A DNA stretch of 64,000 nucleotides, taken from positions 797,545 to 861,544 of the forward strand of contig JACSYO010002157.1 of assembly GCA_016806645.1 (NCBI GenBank), given 5' to 3'. Source of the DNA: Ophiodon elongatus (Eukaryota; Chordata; Actinopteri; Perciformes; Hexagrammidae). Both the position numbers and the translations under genes were made by a program. How positions within the stretch are numbered: the first letter of the stretch is position 1; every line of letters begins with the position of its first letter. The notes below the pieces were generated by a model. That model ran no database searches. It was not told where the DNA came from and saw only the letters and a list, made by a program, of their open reading frames with translations. Below are positions 47,996-61,406 of the stretch, piece after piece.

Positions 47996-50900
47996 ACCAG
48001 TACCACTTTTTGAGGCATTTAAAAAGAATACATCAAATAAGGGAGTGATGGTTGTGGTTGTTTGGGGGTGGCGCTTTATTTTGACCATCTAACGAACTCG
48101 GTTTCAAGTGTGAAGGAAATAGAGTGACTTTTTTATACTTTCTACTTTTTGTCTTACCACCCTTTTCTATGCATTAGAACGAACAATTGTTTATCTGAAA
48201 GCTTCAAGTCCAAACCGAATAAGACATAGACGGGTTTAAAACGGGTAAAGGAGGAGGAGTGTTTTACATATATTCAAAATATGTGGTAGCTTGTATTCTA
48301 TTTTTTTCCACCAAGCTTAGAACTTGTTTGTAACTCTGGGAAAGACTTCCAGAGCCAACGTTACCATGATTATTAACACTGTAAATATAAAGTATGATCT
48401 GACGGTAGAGGTGTGTGAAAAGTTATTAATAGTTAAAGATTTTATCTTGCCCTTTCTCAAACCTGTGATTCTCAACCCTGGCATATACTAACTAAGCATT
48501 TTTTTTTTTTTTACATTTCTTTAGATGTGCGGTGGCTTGTGCACAGACTTTGATCCGTCTTTGTTTTAACAAACTGTGATACTGTTAGCTTTCCAATGTC
48601 ATAAGGTTAATTTACTTAGTCAGTCAAAGAAGCTTCAGACCTTAATCCTGAGCGCACAAGGAAAAACAAGCCATGTTGCCGATCTCTCCGTCACTACACT
48701 GAGGCACTCTGATCTCTGTGACAACCCCACCCCTTACCTCCACCCCATGTCGCACCACATGTACCCTATCCTTAAATCCTCAAAATTACTCCACACAAAA
48801 TTACTGTGGACAACTGTAAGACAGGAGATATGATATGACTCCCTTATTTCTTTTGGATGCTGACACATGTAAAAGTCGTACAGGATAAATTAGTGAAGGC
48901 ATTCAAGCCAGAGTAATTATACAGTGTTTGAGAGCCATGAGAAGAAGTCATTCAGTAGGCTGATCAACATGAAAACTCCTTAAGGCTAATGTTCTCCATG
49001 CTGTTTAGAAACCAAATAAGCACATAGAATAGCACACATGCTGGAAAATATTTTCACAAGAGCGAGGCATGAGAACATGAGCACACTGGCACTTGAGAGA
49101 GGGAGATCACATGTCATGTTGACTTGCGAGAATATTATGAGAAAGCATAGAAAAAGATGTTTGAATCAATAAAGACAGGAATTTTTAAGTAAATGACAGT
49201 GAAATCTGTCAAATTAATCTCTGTAGTGTTTAAAATGTGAGGAAAAATCATGTTGTATTGCTAGTTGAAACATTGCATGCAGTAAACTGGTGTGGATATG
49301 CTATATTACTCGTTTTCTTTTTGCCATCTTCCAGACATAACTGCTTGATTTACTTTCTCTTTATGTTTCTTCATTTCCACCCCAACCCCCACCCCCTCTT
49401 ACTTTCCTCTTCCTCCCTCCCTCCCTTCAGTGGACTGTCACTGGGCTGAAATCACACCTGTGCTTCTCACACATCTCAGCACACGGGTGAAACATACGCA
49501 GGGTGAAACATGGTGAGGGAGCTTTGCTGAATCTCATTAGCCAAGCGGGTAGTCATTAACAGAATGACCTTTGGAAATAATTACCAGCCTTCCTCCCTCC
49601 ATCCCTCTTTCCCTCCCTCTTTCCCTTCTCACACTCATCCATCCCTCTGTCCCTCCCCTTCCCCCTCTCATTCAATAGTTCCTCCTAGGTGAGGACAGAG
49701 GGAGAGAGCAGGAGAAAAGAAGGGAGAGAAATTAGTTGAGCATGGGTGGCAAGGCAGGTCCCCGCTGCTGCTGTTTAAGATTACAGGGTGAGCTGAACTT
49801 TTAGATTAGGTTAATCTGCTGGAAATGGGATTGGCCAACAGCCTTTCCTCTGGCAGGTAGGCAGGTCAGCTCAGTACCAAGAGGCATGTGCCATTCCATG
49901 TGATACTTGAGCCAATGGCATCAGAGTGTGCTGTGCTGGCTGAGGTCATCACAATGGCGTCAACTCTGCAGGGTTCGAGCCAATTGTCACTGTGTATGTA
50001 CACATGCATACACCCATGCAGCGCAGTCATTGCGAGCACACGCATACACCGGCCAATCACACTTTTGTGCATGTGTAAATACAGTACACACAAATATAAA
50101 AGCATTATAGTCCTCAGGTATATCCAGGCATTCAGGGGGCATAGCTCCCTCACAGCTCACTCACTAACGCTTTAGTTGTTTCACAAACCTGTGTTCTTTG
50201 TTTCAACAGAGGGGTAAACAAACACATTGTGGAACAGGGATTTGGCACAGCCCAAGTGTGTAGTTGGATTTGGGGCCGTTCAATCACAGCAAGAGCCAGC
50301 CAGCGCTGCTTAGGTTTGGGCTTGATCTGCCTTCATTGGAGGGGGAAAGAAAGGACTCTTTCATTTGCTAACGCAATTAACAACCCCCGTACCGGCATAA
50401 TAAATCACAAATAAGAGGTGAAAGTGATTGTTCTTAAGCAGGTTTAAAAAAAGAGAGGAAAAAGGAGGGATGGATCTTTTCGCTTGTCATTTCCCAACAC
50501 GGCTTCCCATTTCTCCTTTAATGCCGTTCGCATGTCCAGGAAACCAGCTTGGCAGACAAAAAGTATGGGAAATCTATCTGCTTGTTTGACTGTTTTATCT
50601 GGAGCCAGACTCAGAGTGCACTGTAGACCTGCCAGGACGACACATTTGAATCCCACTCGGACATCCAATGATGGGAGGATCCGTCTCTGTGTTTGCTTTC
50701 ATCATGCTACAAGAGCCTTGATGAGCTCACATGTCTCTTTGAACAATTAGCATTAATTAAGAGGACCTCCCCGCTTGTTTATGAAACAGCTGATAACAGC
50801 GTGTAGTGCATGTTTTATTACAGTCTCAAAGGGGGAGACTGCGAGTTTAGATACCAATGTATCCTGCATGACATGTGTGGCTTGGAATGAAATTAAGCAT

Positions 50901-51154
50901 TTAAAAAAAACATGTCCTCAGTTGGTTTCAGATTTACACTCTTTTTAAGTAATTATTATAGGTTTCTATGGGTCATTGTAAATGTGACAATACGTGTAGC
51001 CATTTGGATTAGCAATGCTTCTTTTGTTTTACCACTTGTGCTTCAAAAAGGGTTAGCTTTGGTTTCTTGGTCTTTTGCTTTCACAGATATTTGTGGAAGT
51101 GTCATTCCCAGCTGAGACTGTTTTCAAGTGAGTCATCAAGACCTTCTTTACCAC

Positions 51155-51156
51155 TC

Positions 51157-51189
<33 letters not shown>

Positions 51190-51196
51190 TCTATCT
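51155..51196. repeat. (CT)n / (CTCTATCT)n low-complexity tract
   Basis: CT dinucleotides grading into CTCTATCT units. Confidence 0.9.
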
Positions 51197-54100
51197 TGCT
51201 TTCTTTCAACCCCCTATTTCAGTTTCTTACATACACCCATTGACCCATCCATAGATTCAACCTAATACAGAAGAAACCTCTTAGAGATTATGTATGTTCA
51301 ATGAAAGAGAAGAAAAAGAGTGCAGGAGAGATAGAAAAAAAAGCCCTCCAGCCTCTTGTAAACATGCTGTAGCTAGAGAGGCTGTGCAACGCTCTCAGTG
51401 CCACTCTCTGAACAACGCTAATTATCAACCAAAGACATGCTAATTACATAGAGCTTTATTGCTAATGTAGCAGGCCTCTATGCCATCCGCCCACACTCTG
51501 AGCTCCGCTCCCCTACCTCTGCCTCTCCTCCCACTACACCTTCAGGCACAGCAGTAACAGAGGGAAAGAGATGCACACAGTTTGTATACTTCAAAAGAAA
51601 AGAGCTTTCTACAAATTTGAAATTAAATATGTCACATATCAAATGTCATATTTAAGGCCTTAGTGTTCCTTTATGGGGGGGAACCTAGATTTCATCTACA
51701 CCTCTAAATCCAGACCCCCTCATGTTCTTGACCTCCTCCTCATCATCCTACCATCTCAACAGGAAGTCCGCTTCACTCCTGTCTCCCCCCCAAACTCAAA
51801 AGCCCACCCACGTTCCTGGACCTGTGACGTAGCCTAGCAGCGGCACACAAGGCTCGGCGGGAGAGATCCAACCCCCCTACCCCCCATTGTTCCCCTCGCT
51901 CACCCTCCCTCTGCACACACCCTCCTCCGACCCGTGCTAAACGTGCTAGTGTCAGCCCTGTGGCCAATCGCGTTTGCACGCCGCTGCTAAGGCTGAAGGC
52001 CTCTTCAGATCGATTTCTGCCGCTGTGAGTTGCTCAGAGTCCTCCAGGGATCACAGTGTAGGTAGTGGGCCACGGCACTCGCCCCCACTAGGCTCTTTAG
52101 CGTCTTCCCCTGACATGGCTGTTTACACGTTAGCCATCCTCTGCTCTCTAATGGAAACACTGTTAAAGAGAGAGCTTCAAAGCAGGGAGCTCTCGTCACA
52201 GGCACTTGCTGAAACATGTGACAACTCTCTTGATGGGTTCAGCTGGGGCAGGGTAATACACTGACTATACAGTGGCTGAAGGGCTTGCTGCATAAAATAT
52301 ATCAGTCCTTACAGGAAGAGTGGTAGCTAGATAGGTTAATGTAAATCATATAATGCACAGAGAATATTTTCTTTATCCCTACTGATATCCTTCGATACGA
52401 TTCATTTTGCACAAACTGTGGCAATTCATATGGATTTCTAATAAGATGCAAAGCTTTGAGGACACAGCGTAGATATAAACAGCGTTACTGATTATTGCAT
52501 GTTTTAATATTGCACATCATATTATAGAAAAAACGTATTTCATGTTTAAAAAAAGAATCTAAGCTTACGTAGTTATAGCCTCATCAACATTAACAATTCA
52601 AAAAAGGCTCAATAATATGAATTATAGGGAGGGAATAAGAGCATTGCAAAAAGAATAAGCTGTTATGCTGTCTCTAGTGGATTTATTTGTGTTCTAAGTA
52701 CTGTCCATGATAATGCACCCAGTCCATTCTCTTTATTTGCGTCATTAAGGTTAGTCGTATGTTGAGTGCTGTATCCCTTGATGTATGAGTTACATTAACA
52801 CACTACATATTTGACTGCACCAAATGGTGATGGAACAAAAGCAATACATTGATGCTGTTTTTTAACCTCCAAATATGATATGAAGGAAGAGGTAATTATA
52901 TAAAGAATGGGAATAATGTAAAACAAAATATTTTCCAAAGAAAAATACATTTGATATGAATGTGTGAATTCAAAAGGTTTATAGTCAGGTGCAGAGTGCC
53001 ATCTGGAATAGCAGGACTGTTCCCGGTGGGCCTGTCCACCCGTGGGCGGGCGACAAGCACAGCAACACCCTAATGAATGAAGATAAAAACATGTCCCATG
53101 CTGTTTGATCCTGTGTTAGACTGGACAGCCAGCTCCATAGGTGTGAGTGTGCTAAGAGTATACATTCATAATATCTCACTGGGTCCCCGCTTTTCTTTCG
53201 GTCTTTTTAAATCATGGGTTTAGAATGGCAGACTGACGTGCATGAATTGTGACCAAGACACCCTCACAAGCTAACATTGTGCTACCATCAGGGGCCTATT
53301 GCATTACAAACTGAGCATGCATACACAATAAAAACAAGGGGATACATTTGGACACAGTTGAGGTTTTCTTTGACCTCTGAGCTGCCAGAATCGTATATGC
53401 TTTATGTATTATAAGTTTTGTTATTTATTACCATATAATGCCTAAAGTAAAAAACTAAAAAACTAAACAAACTCCTATTTAATTTAATGTTTATCTGGAG
53501 TTGCATATTTAACACATTATAAGCATCACATTGCTTTAAAGAATTCATGTATCAAGCAGGCAAAGAATACTGAATGCACTGTATGTGATATTTTCAGATA
53601 GTTGAAAAATATAATTTATTCAACATTACTTTGTGGGACAGTTTAATCAGCAAGCATGGTGTGAGTTTAAATGTGTGTGCACAAGAGAAAGGGATAAACC
53701 CTGCATGAATGCATGCATGTCCGTGTGTGTGTGTGTGGACCGCCGGTTTCGTCAGCGCTACAGTGTGAATGTTGCATGAAAGGTTCACGTTGGGAGCTTA
53801 ACGATCCTGGAGGGTGCCAGCGTCATTTCCTGCTTTATCTACCTGCCTACTGGCTGGCCTGACAGCGCTGTTCAACATCGCCTTGAGCCATACAAGCGAC
53901 ATGTGTCCAAAGCAAGTCAGATCAACATCCTCGTCTAAGAGGCACATCAATGGTGACAAGACACCGAGGGCTGGTGATTGCACATCACAGGGGACTGTCT
54001 GAAAGGTCCAGATCAATGATAGGCTAACGCTAATGTTTTTGTTACAAAGTCCACACAATACAAGAAGGCAATTTAAATAAACATCTTGAAATTAACAATA

Positions 54101-54361
54101 TAATGTGAGTGTTAAAATAGCTTTTTTTTTTTTTTTCTTTTTATATTGGGCCTGAACCCTTGCGGAAGACCGACAAACTATGGGAGCAATTATTTCTTAC
54201 ACTTTGTAAGGTGTGAAGACAAAAAGAGAGAAGTAAGGGTTGCTGAATGAGTCACAAATGCTGTAACCATCTGTCTGCTTGTGCGTTTCTGTGTGTTTGC
54301 ATGAGTGTGCGCGTGAGCGTGCGTGTGAGTGCATTAATGTGTGCCGTCTGCATCTTCTTAC

Positions 54362-54565
54362 CTCCACAATGTCGGAGTTGGTCCTGCTCTCATGGGGCTC
54401 ATTGTACTCGGTGTATTTAAGCAGGACCTTGTCCATGTCTGTGCTGGCGTACTGGAACAGCTTGTTGGTGCTATTGAAGATGATCAGGGCAATCTCACAG
54501 TCACACAGCACGCTCAGCTCATACGCCTTCTTCATCAGGCCAAACTTTCGCTTTGTAAATGTCAC
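54362..54565 (-). CDS. mef2c: mef2c coding exon 2: MADS box (from residue 19) and MEF2 domain
   Basis: A 204-bp exon (68 codons, phase 0 at both ends) running from VTFTKRKFGLMKKAYELS to SRTNSDIVE. It supplies residues 19-86: most of the MADS box (DNA-contacting KRKFGLMKKAYEL helix, then the CDCEIALIIF strand core) and the whole MEF2 domain (STNKLFQYASTDMDKVLLKY), which mediates dimerisation and cofactor binding. The acceptor follows a clear pyrimidine tract (ends TTTCCCAG). The donor is GAG|GTAAGA. It is followed by a 14.4-kb intron. The preceding exon, with the start codon, is outside the window. Confidence 0.99.
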
Positions 54566-56943
54566 CTGGGAAAGAGAAGGAGATACAAAATATATATATT
54601 CACCGTAAGATTTATGTTCACACATCTAGTGTCAATGAACTGAATTTGATTCATCTATAATAAATTCAATCAATATGTCTGACATGCAGTCATGATTGAA
54701 TTATAGAAAAAAATGCCCCCCATTCTCACACTATTCACTCTATAATGAGACAATAAATACAATACAATTAAAATAGAAATAAGACATAACGTTTCCTCTT
54801 TAAAATGAGTAATTCTCAGGAAAACTGAATTAAAGGAAAGTGGAGTCTGCTGATAGTTCAACTCTCCCTGACTGTAACAGTCCACCGACTATACCAGGAA
54901 AAAAGAAGAAAAGAAAGAAGCTGGGTTTGCATTTAAGGAACTGAAAATACTCAGTCTCAGACAAATAACGGTTATTGCTTGTACATCAAAGCGCACAGAG
55001 GTTCACCATGCACCATATGTCATGTTAAATAGTCTCTTTTTCATGGCCCGAATGTGCTCGCTCTCTCATTCCCGCTTTGAAACAAAGAAATATACATACC
55101 TCTAACTATTTTCATCTAAAGAAATTGCTGAGGCATACTATTTATTTTCTCACAGTGACATTAACACACATTGTTCAGTTGTTTTGTTGCCCAATTAACT
55201 GCCTCTCATAGTGAATAACAAGCCATTGATATAAATAACGGATGGGTTCCCTGACTGCGCTTGAAAGTATTTGTGAGAGCTCAAATGGTGACAATACACT
55301 CAACTTAAACTATAAAATTTGTCTTGTCTAATAGGGCCTTTTCTTTCTCTCTCTCTCTTTCTCTCTCTGGGTATGTGTAAGTGCATGCATGTGTAAGTGT
55401 ATGTGTGCGGGGCCTAAGACTGGTAACTTTAATAACACACGCATACAAGTGCCCACATTGTCAAAATAGAACAGCCTCTATTCCTCTATTGTTTGGATCA
55501 AAACTAGAGCAGTGAAAGTGAGTTAATTCCAGTGAGCTGCACCTGGTTTCTTTTCCAAGCCATGTGTGCAAGCTCTTTGGCTGTATGGGAAAACGCGAAA
55601 ATGTGCCACTGCCAGCTTCCTTGTCTCAGCAACACTGCGTTTTTGTATTGAACTTTCTTTCATTTCCTTCTGTGACTTTGTGTATTATTTACATTGGAAA
55701 TCTGTATTGATAAAGCTTTTTCTTTTAAAGAGGAAATACTGCCAAAGCTGTGCCCAGCTGGTAGCTAATGATCTCAGTTGGTTGATTAACTGCATGTTTG
55801 TCTATTCTCTTCTGACACTCAAGTGGGCCAAAAAACACAGAATGAAAACCTCCCAACACTCAGTAAAACATGGTTATAAAGGCTATAACCGTAGACTATA
55901 AAAATCTTTACAAAGAAAGGCTTTAAAGAAGAGATCTCCGTGTGTGGTAAATCAGGGTAATACATGATTTGCGGTATAAATCTATCATGCGTTGCCCTTC
56001 ACATTTTACTACTCTGAGGTCTGAAAGAAGAGACAGGGTTGAATGGATATTGATAGATAGTTTTAGATTTCCTGAAATGATATCTCCCAGGATGCACCAG
56101 GGAAACTGAATATCAAACTATCCCTCACCTCCACCCTGTCTTTCTCCCCCTCGACCGCGAGTGGATAAAACCTTGCATGAACTGCGGTATTCTGGACCGG
56201 TTAAAGTTTTCCAGTGATGTCATCATGTCACGCCGAGCTATGTGTCAGACAGCAGGGGCTGAAACCAGAGAAACGGACGGCATTCTAACTCCTTACAAAG
56301 CGGCGTGTGCAATGTCAGGTTCTGTACCTCAACACAAACACGCATCTGATTCACCGACGACATCAGCAGAGAGCGTTCCCCTGGGCTCTAAATACCATGC
56401 TGACATTTACGCAGTCATACTGAAATATGAAAAAAACAAGTCACATTCTTAACGCCGTAAGATCAAAAGGCATCTTGTGACAATACAATTAATTGTCATA
56501 TCCAACCCACCCTGAGCTGTACAGTCCAAAATTGAAATATGCGCACCCTAAAGGGGTCTGCCAGCCTTACAACCGCAGAGCTACAGTACAAATCGTAGCC
56601 GAGCGAGTGAATAAGATGACAGGACTGGAGGACATAAGGTCAAAGCAGACTATTCGGGAAAAGGACATGTAGAGTGTTGTCTTCCCCTGGTGTTTTGATG
56701 CAAGGGGCACCGGGGCAAACGCAGGACACAGCTAGCTGCCGGCCCAGCTCCGTTATCACCCACTCACTCAGTCACACACTCTGCTGGGGCCATTAATGTT
56801 TCAAAAGGTGGCACGTGGCGCACACAGTGGACTGGGTGTGAGTCCCAGAGGTCCAGAGCTGCTGGTCTCAGAGGGGAGGTCCACAGGCCCGCTCGGATTG
56901 CTCACATATTACTGGACCACTTGCAAATAACTGCACAACCTCA

Positions 56944-56945
<2 letters not shown>

Positions 56946-57010
<65 letters not shown>
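56946..57010. repeat. (CA)n microsatellite
   Basis: About 32 units, in the intron 5' of the MADS-domain exon. Confidence 0.97.
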
Positions 57011-57015
<5 letters not shown>

Positions 57016-60000
57016 AACACAGCGTTGTTTGTTTTAAGTTTTACCTGGACGACACTCATTCGGTGCTTCTCATTTCAACATGTAAAAACTTTAAAGCAGA
57101 ATCCAATCAAAGTTATGTTGAGCGTCACATTGTAAACGAGGAACTGTGCGCTCTCCACATATTTTACTTCTCACATTGACTGACTTTAACAACACCACAG
57201 GAAGAGAATGAGCGTGATTATGAAAAGCGTTGACTGACCAAACAATGACACCTTCATAAATATCACACCGCACCCCCACATCTCAATCTGACACGTACAA
57301 CCTGCTACCTACAAATCACATTCTGTATATTACTAACGGTATGCACATACATCCATAAATACACAGGCATCCATAAACTGTACAGTGGAAGCTTGCTTGA
57401 TCAACTACGCAGATTTTAAAATACTTTCTTGATGGTAAATACTGGTGCAAAACATATATGTAAGATGTACTTCTTTGTGCTGTACCTCAGCTATGTAACC
57501 TTTATGTTTAGTATTCAATTTCACTGCTTGAGGTAACTCTGTTGTAACTTCATGGCCTCACATGATGCCGTCATGTGACCCTTTCAGACAATCAACATTC
57601 AAGCTGGTGCTGTCACCACCGGCCTTTCCTGTACAAGGTCGAAACAGCTCTCTTTCCAAACAGCAGCTGTAAACTAGTGCGCTGGACCTTTATTCAGGGA
57701 GCGACTGCTGGGTTAAAAACACATGCTTTGAATGACACAGTTGATCTACAAACATGTACATACATCTGACAGTGAATAACCCTGAATGCCTTTCTCAGCA
57801 AAAACATGTTTATGACTTGAACTGAGAAAGTGAAAAATGTATAGTAAATTATTATGATAATTAACTTAGTTTGTAAGCAGCACACTAAATGGAAGACCAT
57901 TAAAAGTTGTACCATGTGCCAGTATTTTCTAAAATTGTTTAAGTAAGGGAACATTTTTTTATTTATTTCTAATTCATACTTTGAATTTGTTCAAGCACCA
58001 TAATTCTGATGCTTGCGGTTTTTAGCCTTTTGATTACGTTGGACTTTTTTTTTCTCTGAATGAGGCCTCTGTGCTTGTTGTTGAACCCAAAAAATTGTAA
58101 ACCTCCCCTATGTCAGAGTGGGTGTAGTCTTTGTGTCTTGGTTGGTGAGTGCTGTTAGACACACCACTGTGTTAAAAACAGAGAGAATTACATTACAGCA
58201 CATTTGGAACTGTTCATACTGGTAAAAGGGCCTAGTGTAAGTGTGTGAGTGTGAACCCAACTGTGTCTTTTCACAGCAAATTGGTAGGCAGGGTGTGAAA
58301 CCTATCTTCACAAGCGCACACACACACACACACACAGAAACATTTTGAAGACAATTTTTTAAAATGTATTGTATGTGGTAAAGATTAAATAATGGCATAA
58401 TGGGACACTTCACAACAACAGCTAAACCTTTTAAGAGATCACTCTGTTATGGAAAACCTTTTGGAAGCGATACTACCAAATTTTCCTTTTAAATGTTGGA
58501 TCCTTTGTGAAGGAGATAAAAACAAACCTCTGCCCCATCATATCTACTTAGTATGGACACAAATACCTCTTCATACATGCTACATGAGTATCAATTACAT
58601 TTGGCACATAATGAGCACTCTGTCAACCTGTAGGCATAAGCATCGTGAACATACACAGTCGACTCATAGTGACACGCAACCCTTATTCGTTCACCCCTAT
58701 CCTCCTCCGCCAACCCATCCCAAGAGAGATTCAGACATTTTCGTTCCAACCATTCAAAATCATTGAGCTTTTCTTTCGCCTTTCTTTGTTTTTATTCTTT
58801 CTACATGTTAATTTAAATGTAAATAAAAGTATGGTAGTATCGGAAAATAACCAATAAATTAGAAATTATGAAAATAAATAATCGGTTCTGCCCTGCACAA
58901 TTGACTTGTCACATTTTCTCTGGTATAAAAGGAGAAAAACGCCCAGGATAAACAGAGGGACGGAAAGAAAGGAGGGATAGTGGCTGATTCTATGCCACAT
59001 GGGTGAGAGGGGAGAGAGAAAGAGGGGAGGGAGGAGGAGGGAGAAGAGAGGGGGCGGACGCACAGGAAGCACATTTGTATGCATTTCCTCTCATAACAGG
59101 AAGAGGCCAGTGGCTTCCCCTTCACAATGGCTTCGCTTCTGCTTCCCACCTCCTGCCTGCTTCCCTGGGGGAGGAGGAGGTGGAGGAAGAGGAGGAGTGG
59201 AGAGAAAGGCACCAAAAACTGCTGGTTAGCAAACCAAACATGGCTGTGCGGGGACACACACACGCAAGCACACACACACATAGATGTCAGTCAGCTATGG
59301 AGCAGCACGATTTGTCTTGAGACAAACACTTATCCCATTGTCAGGGGCCAAGCAGGAAGACACGGACTTACGCAAAAGGAATAAGAGGAGCACAAGACCT
59401 GGGCCTGAACTCTGCTTCACAGCCAAAGAAGCTGTTAAAAGGGGCATTACGACAAAAGAGGCTTTGTCCCACCTCTAATATATGCTATGCTCTTTTAAAA
59501 CCCCACTTATCATCTTTTTTCAGTGCACCTTCATTATACAGTAGGAACAGGAGGCAGCAGACTCAAAACATTTCTTCTTTCAGAGTCTGAATCGAAAGTG
59601 TCCACGTTGAGTTCTTAAAAGTTGACCGGTGGAACTGATTGAGTGGTGTCTTAATTATGCCTATTTTAGTTATAGTTGTCTTAAAATACATGCCAGTTTA
59701 AATTGTTCTTCTTACCAAAACTTGTAATTATGTTTCAGGACAGTACTGTAATGGATGGCTATAGGCTCTTTCTCTGTATGCTCCTGTTTATGCTGAAAAA
59801 CCACAACTGGAAAAGGATATGCCCACTGACAAAAAAAAGTGGATGTTACATTGCAAGGCCCAAGTTAGGGGCCGGAATGACAAAAAATAACTTTGTTGTC
59901 ATTCATTTGAGGTGGATAAACTTTGGTCGTGGCACTAAGTCTGACACTGTATACTTAAGGAAAATCCTGTCTCTGCACATCTGATTGTTTCAGTGATTTC

Positions 60001-60692
60001 TGCTGCCGGTTTTCACTAAATGAAGTTTTCTTATGATAAGCACAGCTCAGAATTAGCTTCTAGTAGTAAAACATGAAAATGTAAATGAGCAAGTCATTTT
60101 TTTTAAAGCAGAAAAAAGCAATAAATGAATGGCCAGTCTACAGTCGCTATGTGCAACAAATATCTTTTTATAATCAGATTTGTACTCATAATTATGAATT
60201 ATGAATTATGAATATTTCATAAAATGTCAATATTGTTTATAGCCAATATACAACTTGATAAATAAACTGACTTTTACTTTCAAAATGATAACATAACATA
60301 ATGAGCACTGTATACTATACTAATAGCAGACAAAGGAAAGCTAGACCAACTATCAAGACAGAATGAAAATTGGAGAGGTGGGTTGAGAGAGCCATGTGAA
60401 GAACATGTGAGCGAGAACCAAAACAAGACATAAGTTGAGAAGGCAAAAGAATACAACAATGCAGCAGCGAGAAGGTGAGAGCTTAGTGAGCCCTTTTCAG
60501 GTGAGGTCTCGAAGCGCTGAACATATGACAGAGAGGAGTGCCACCCGCTGGGGTACAAGAAGGAGATGGTAGAAGGTGGGAAACAGGGAATTAGAGGAGG
60601 GGTGCAGGGGTGAGGAGCTACCCTGTGGGCCTCATTATTTTCCTGCTGTTAATTTCACTCGCACATTTTCTCACCCCAGTGCTGTTGATTGG

Positions 60693-60709
60693 ACAAAAGA
60701 ATGCTTTGT
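60693..60709. promoter_or_regulatory. inverted SOX-type site pair
   Basis: ACAAAAGAATGCTTTGT, an inverted pair of SOX half-sites of the kind bound by SOX8/9/10 dimers, in the 5' intron of mef2c. SOX10 is a known activator of Mef2c in neural crest. Single motif; low confidence. Confidence 0.25.
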
Positions 60710-60988
60710 CGCGGAAATAAAAATACCCCTTATTTCAGCTGCAGTTAACATGGTGAGGGAAGAGAAGCGGCATATGCAGAAAGACATGTATTTTTTTTTA
60801 CTATCTCTTCCAGCCAAGTATGTGTTAGTGTGACTGCTGTTTGTGGGAGCTGGGAGATCCTGCTGTTTTACTTCCTGTCACTGATGACCTGATCCATGTT
60901 TAACCTTTGGCCCTGGGTCCCTTCCCCCTTGAAAACCGCATGTCCCTCCACACACATGTACGCACACACGCACGCATGTACACACACA

Positions 60989-60989
<1 letters not shown>

Positions 60990-61066
<77 letters not shown>
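60990..61066. repeat. (CA)n microsatellite
   Basis: About 38 units, in the same intron. Confidence 0.97.
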
Positions 61067-61068
<2 letters not shown>

Positions 61069-61362
61069 TTTGTACAAACAAGTCATCCTAAATTAAGCCC
61101 ACTGAGTGTACTGGCTGGAGAGGTAACACTAATTAGAGCCAATTGCAGCAAATTAGTCGATCCACAAGACCCACCCCAGAGAGATAGACACGTTTTAGAT
61201 GTGTACATGTGTTTACAAGCATGCATTGGTCTAAGCTGCATACACCTGACACCAAATACACCATTGAAGTATGTGTTTGAGTGTGTAATCTGAATGTCTC
61301 AAATCTATCTAAGAAAAAATACCTGTGCATGCATCTTGAACTGCAGGTGTGTGTGCCTATCT

Positions 61363-61406
61363 TTATGTGTGTGTGTATGTGTGTGTGTGTGTGTGTCTGT
61401 GTGTGC
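61363..61406. repeat. (GT)n microsatellite, imperfect
   Basis: GT tract with TAT and TCT interruptions. Confidence 0.9.

Larger units (their letters stand above)
39948..54361 (-). other. 14.4-kb mef2c intron (MADS exon to alpha1)
   Basis: No coding exon found. Contains the MEF2-site cluster, the RBFOX motif near alpha1, a 2 x 22-bp tandem duplication, a C/T-rich stretch (49380-49680), and a relatively GC-rich block with CCAAT and TGACGTAG motifs (about 51820-52080) that could be an enhancer or an internal promoter. Confidence 0.7.
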
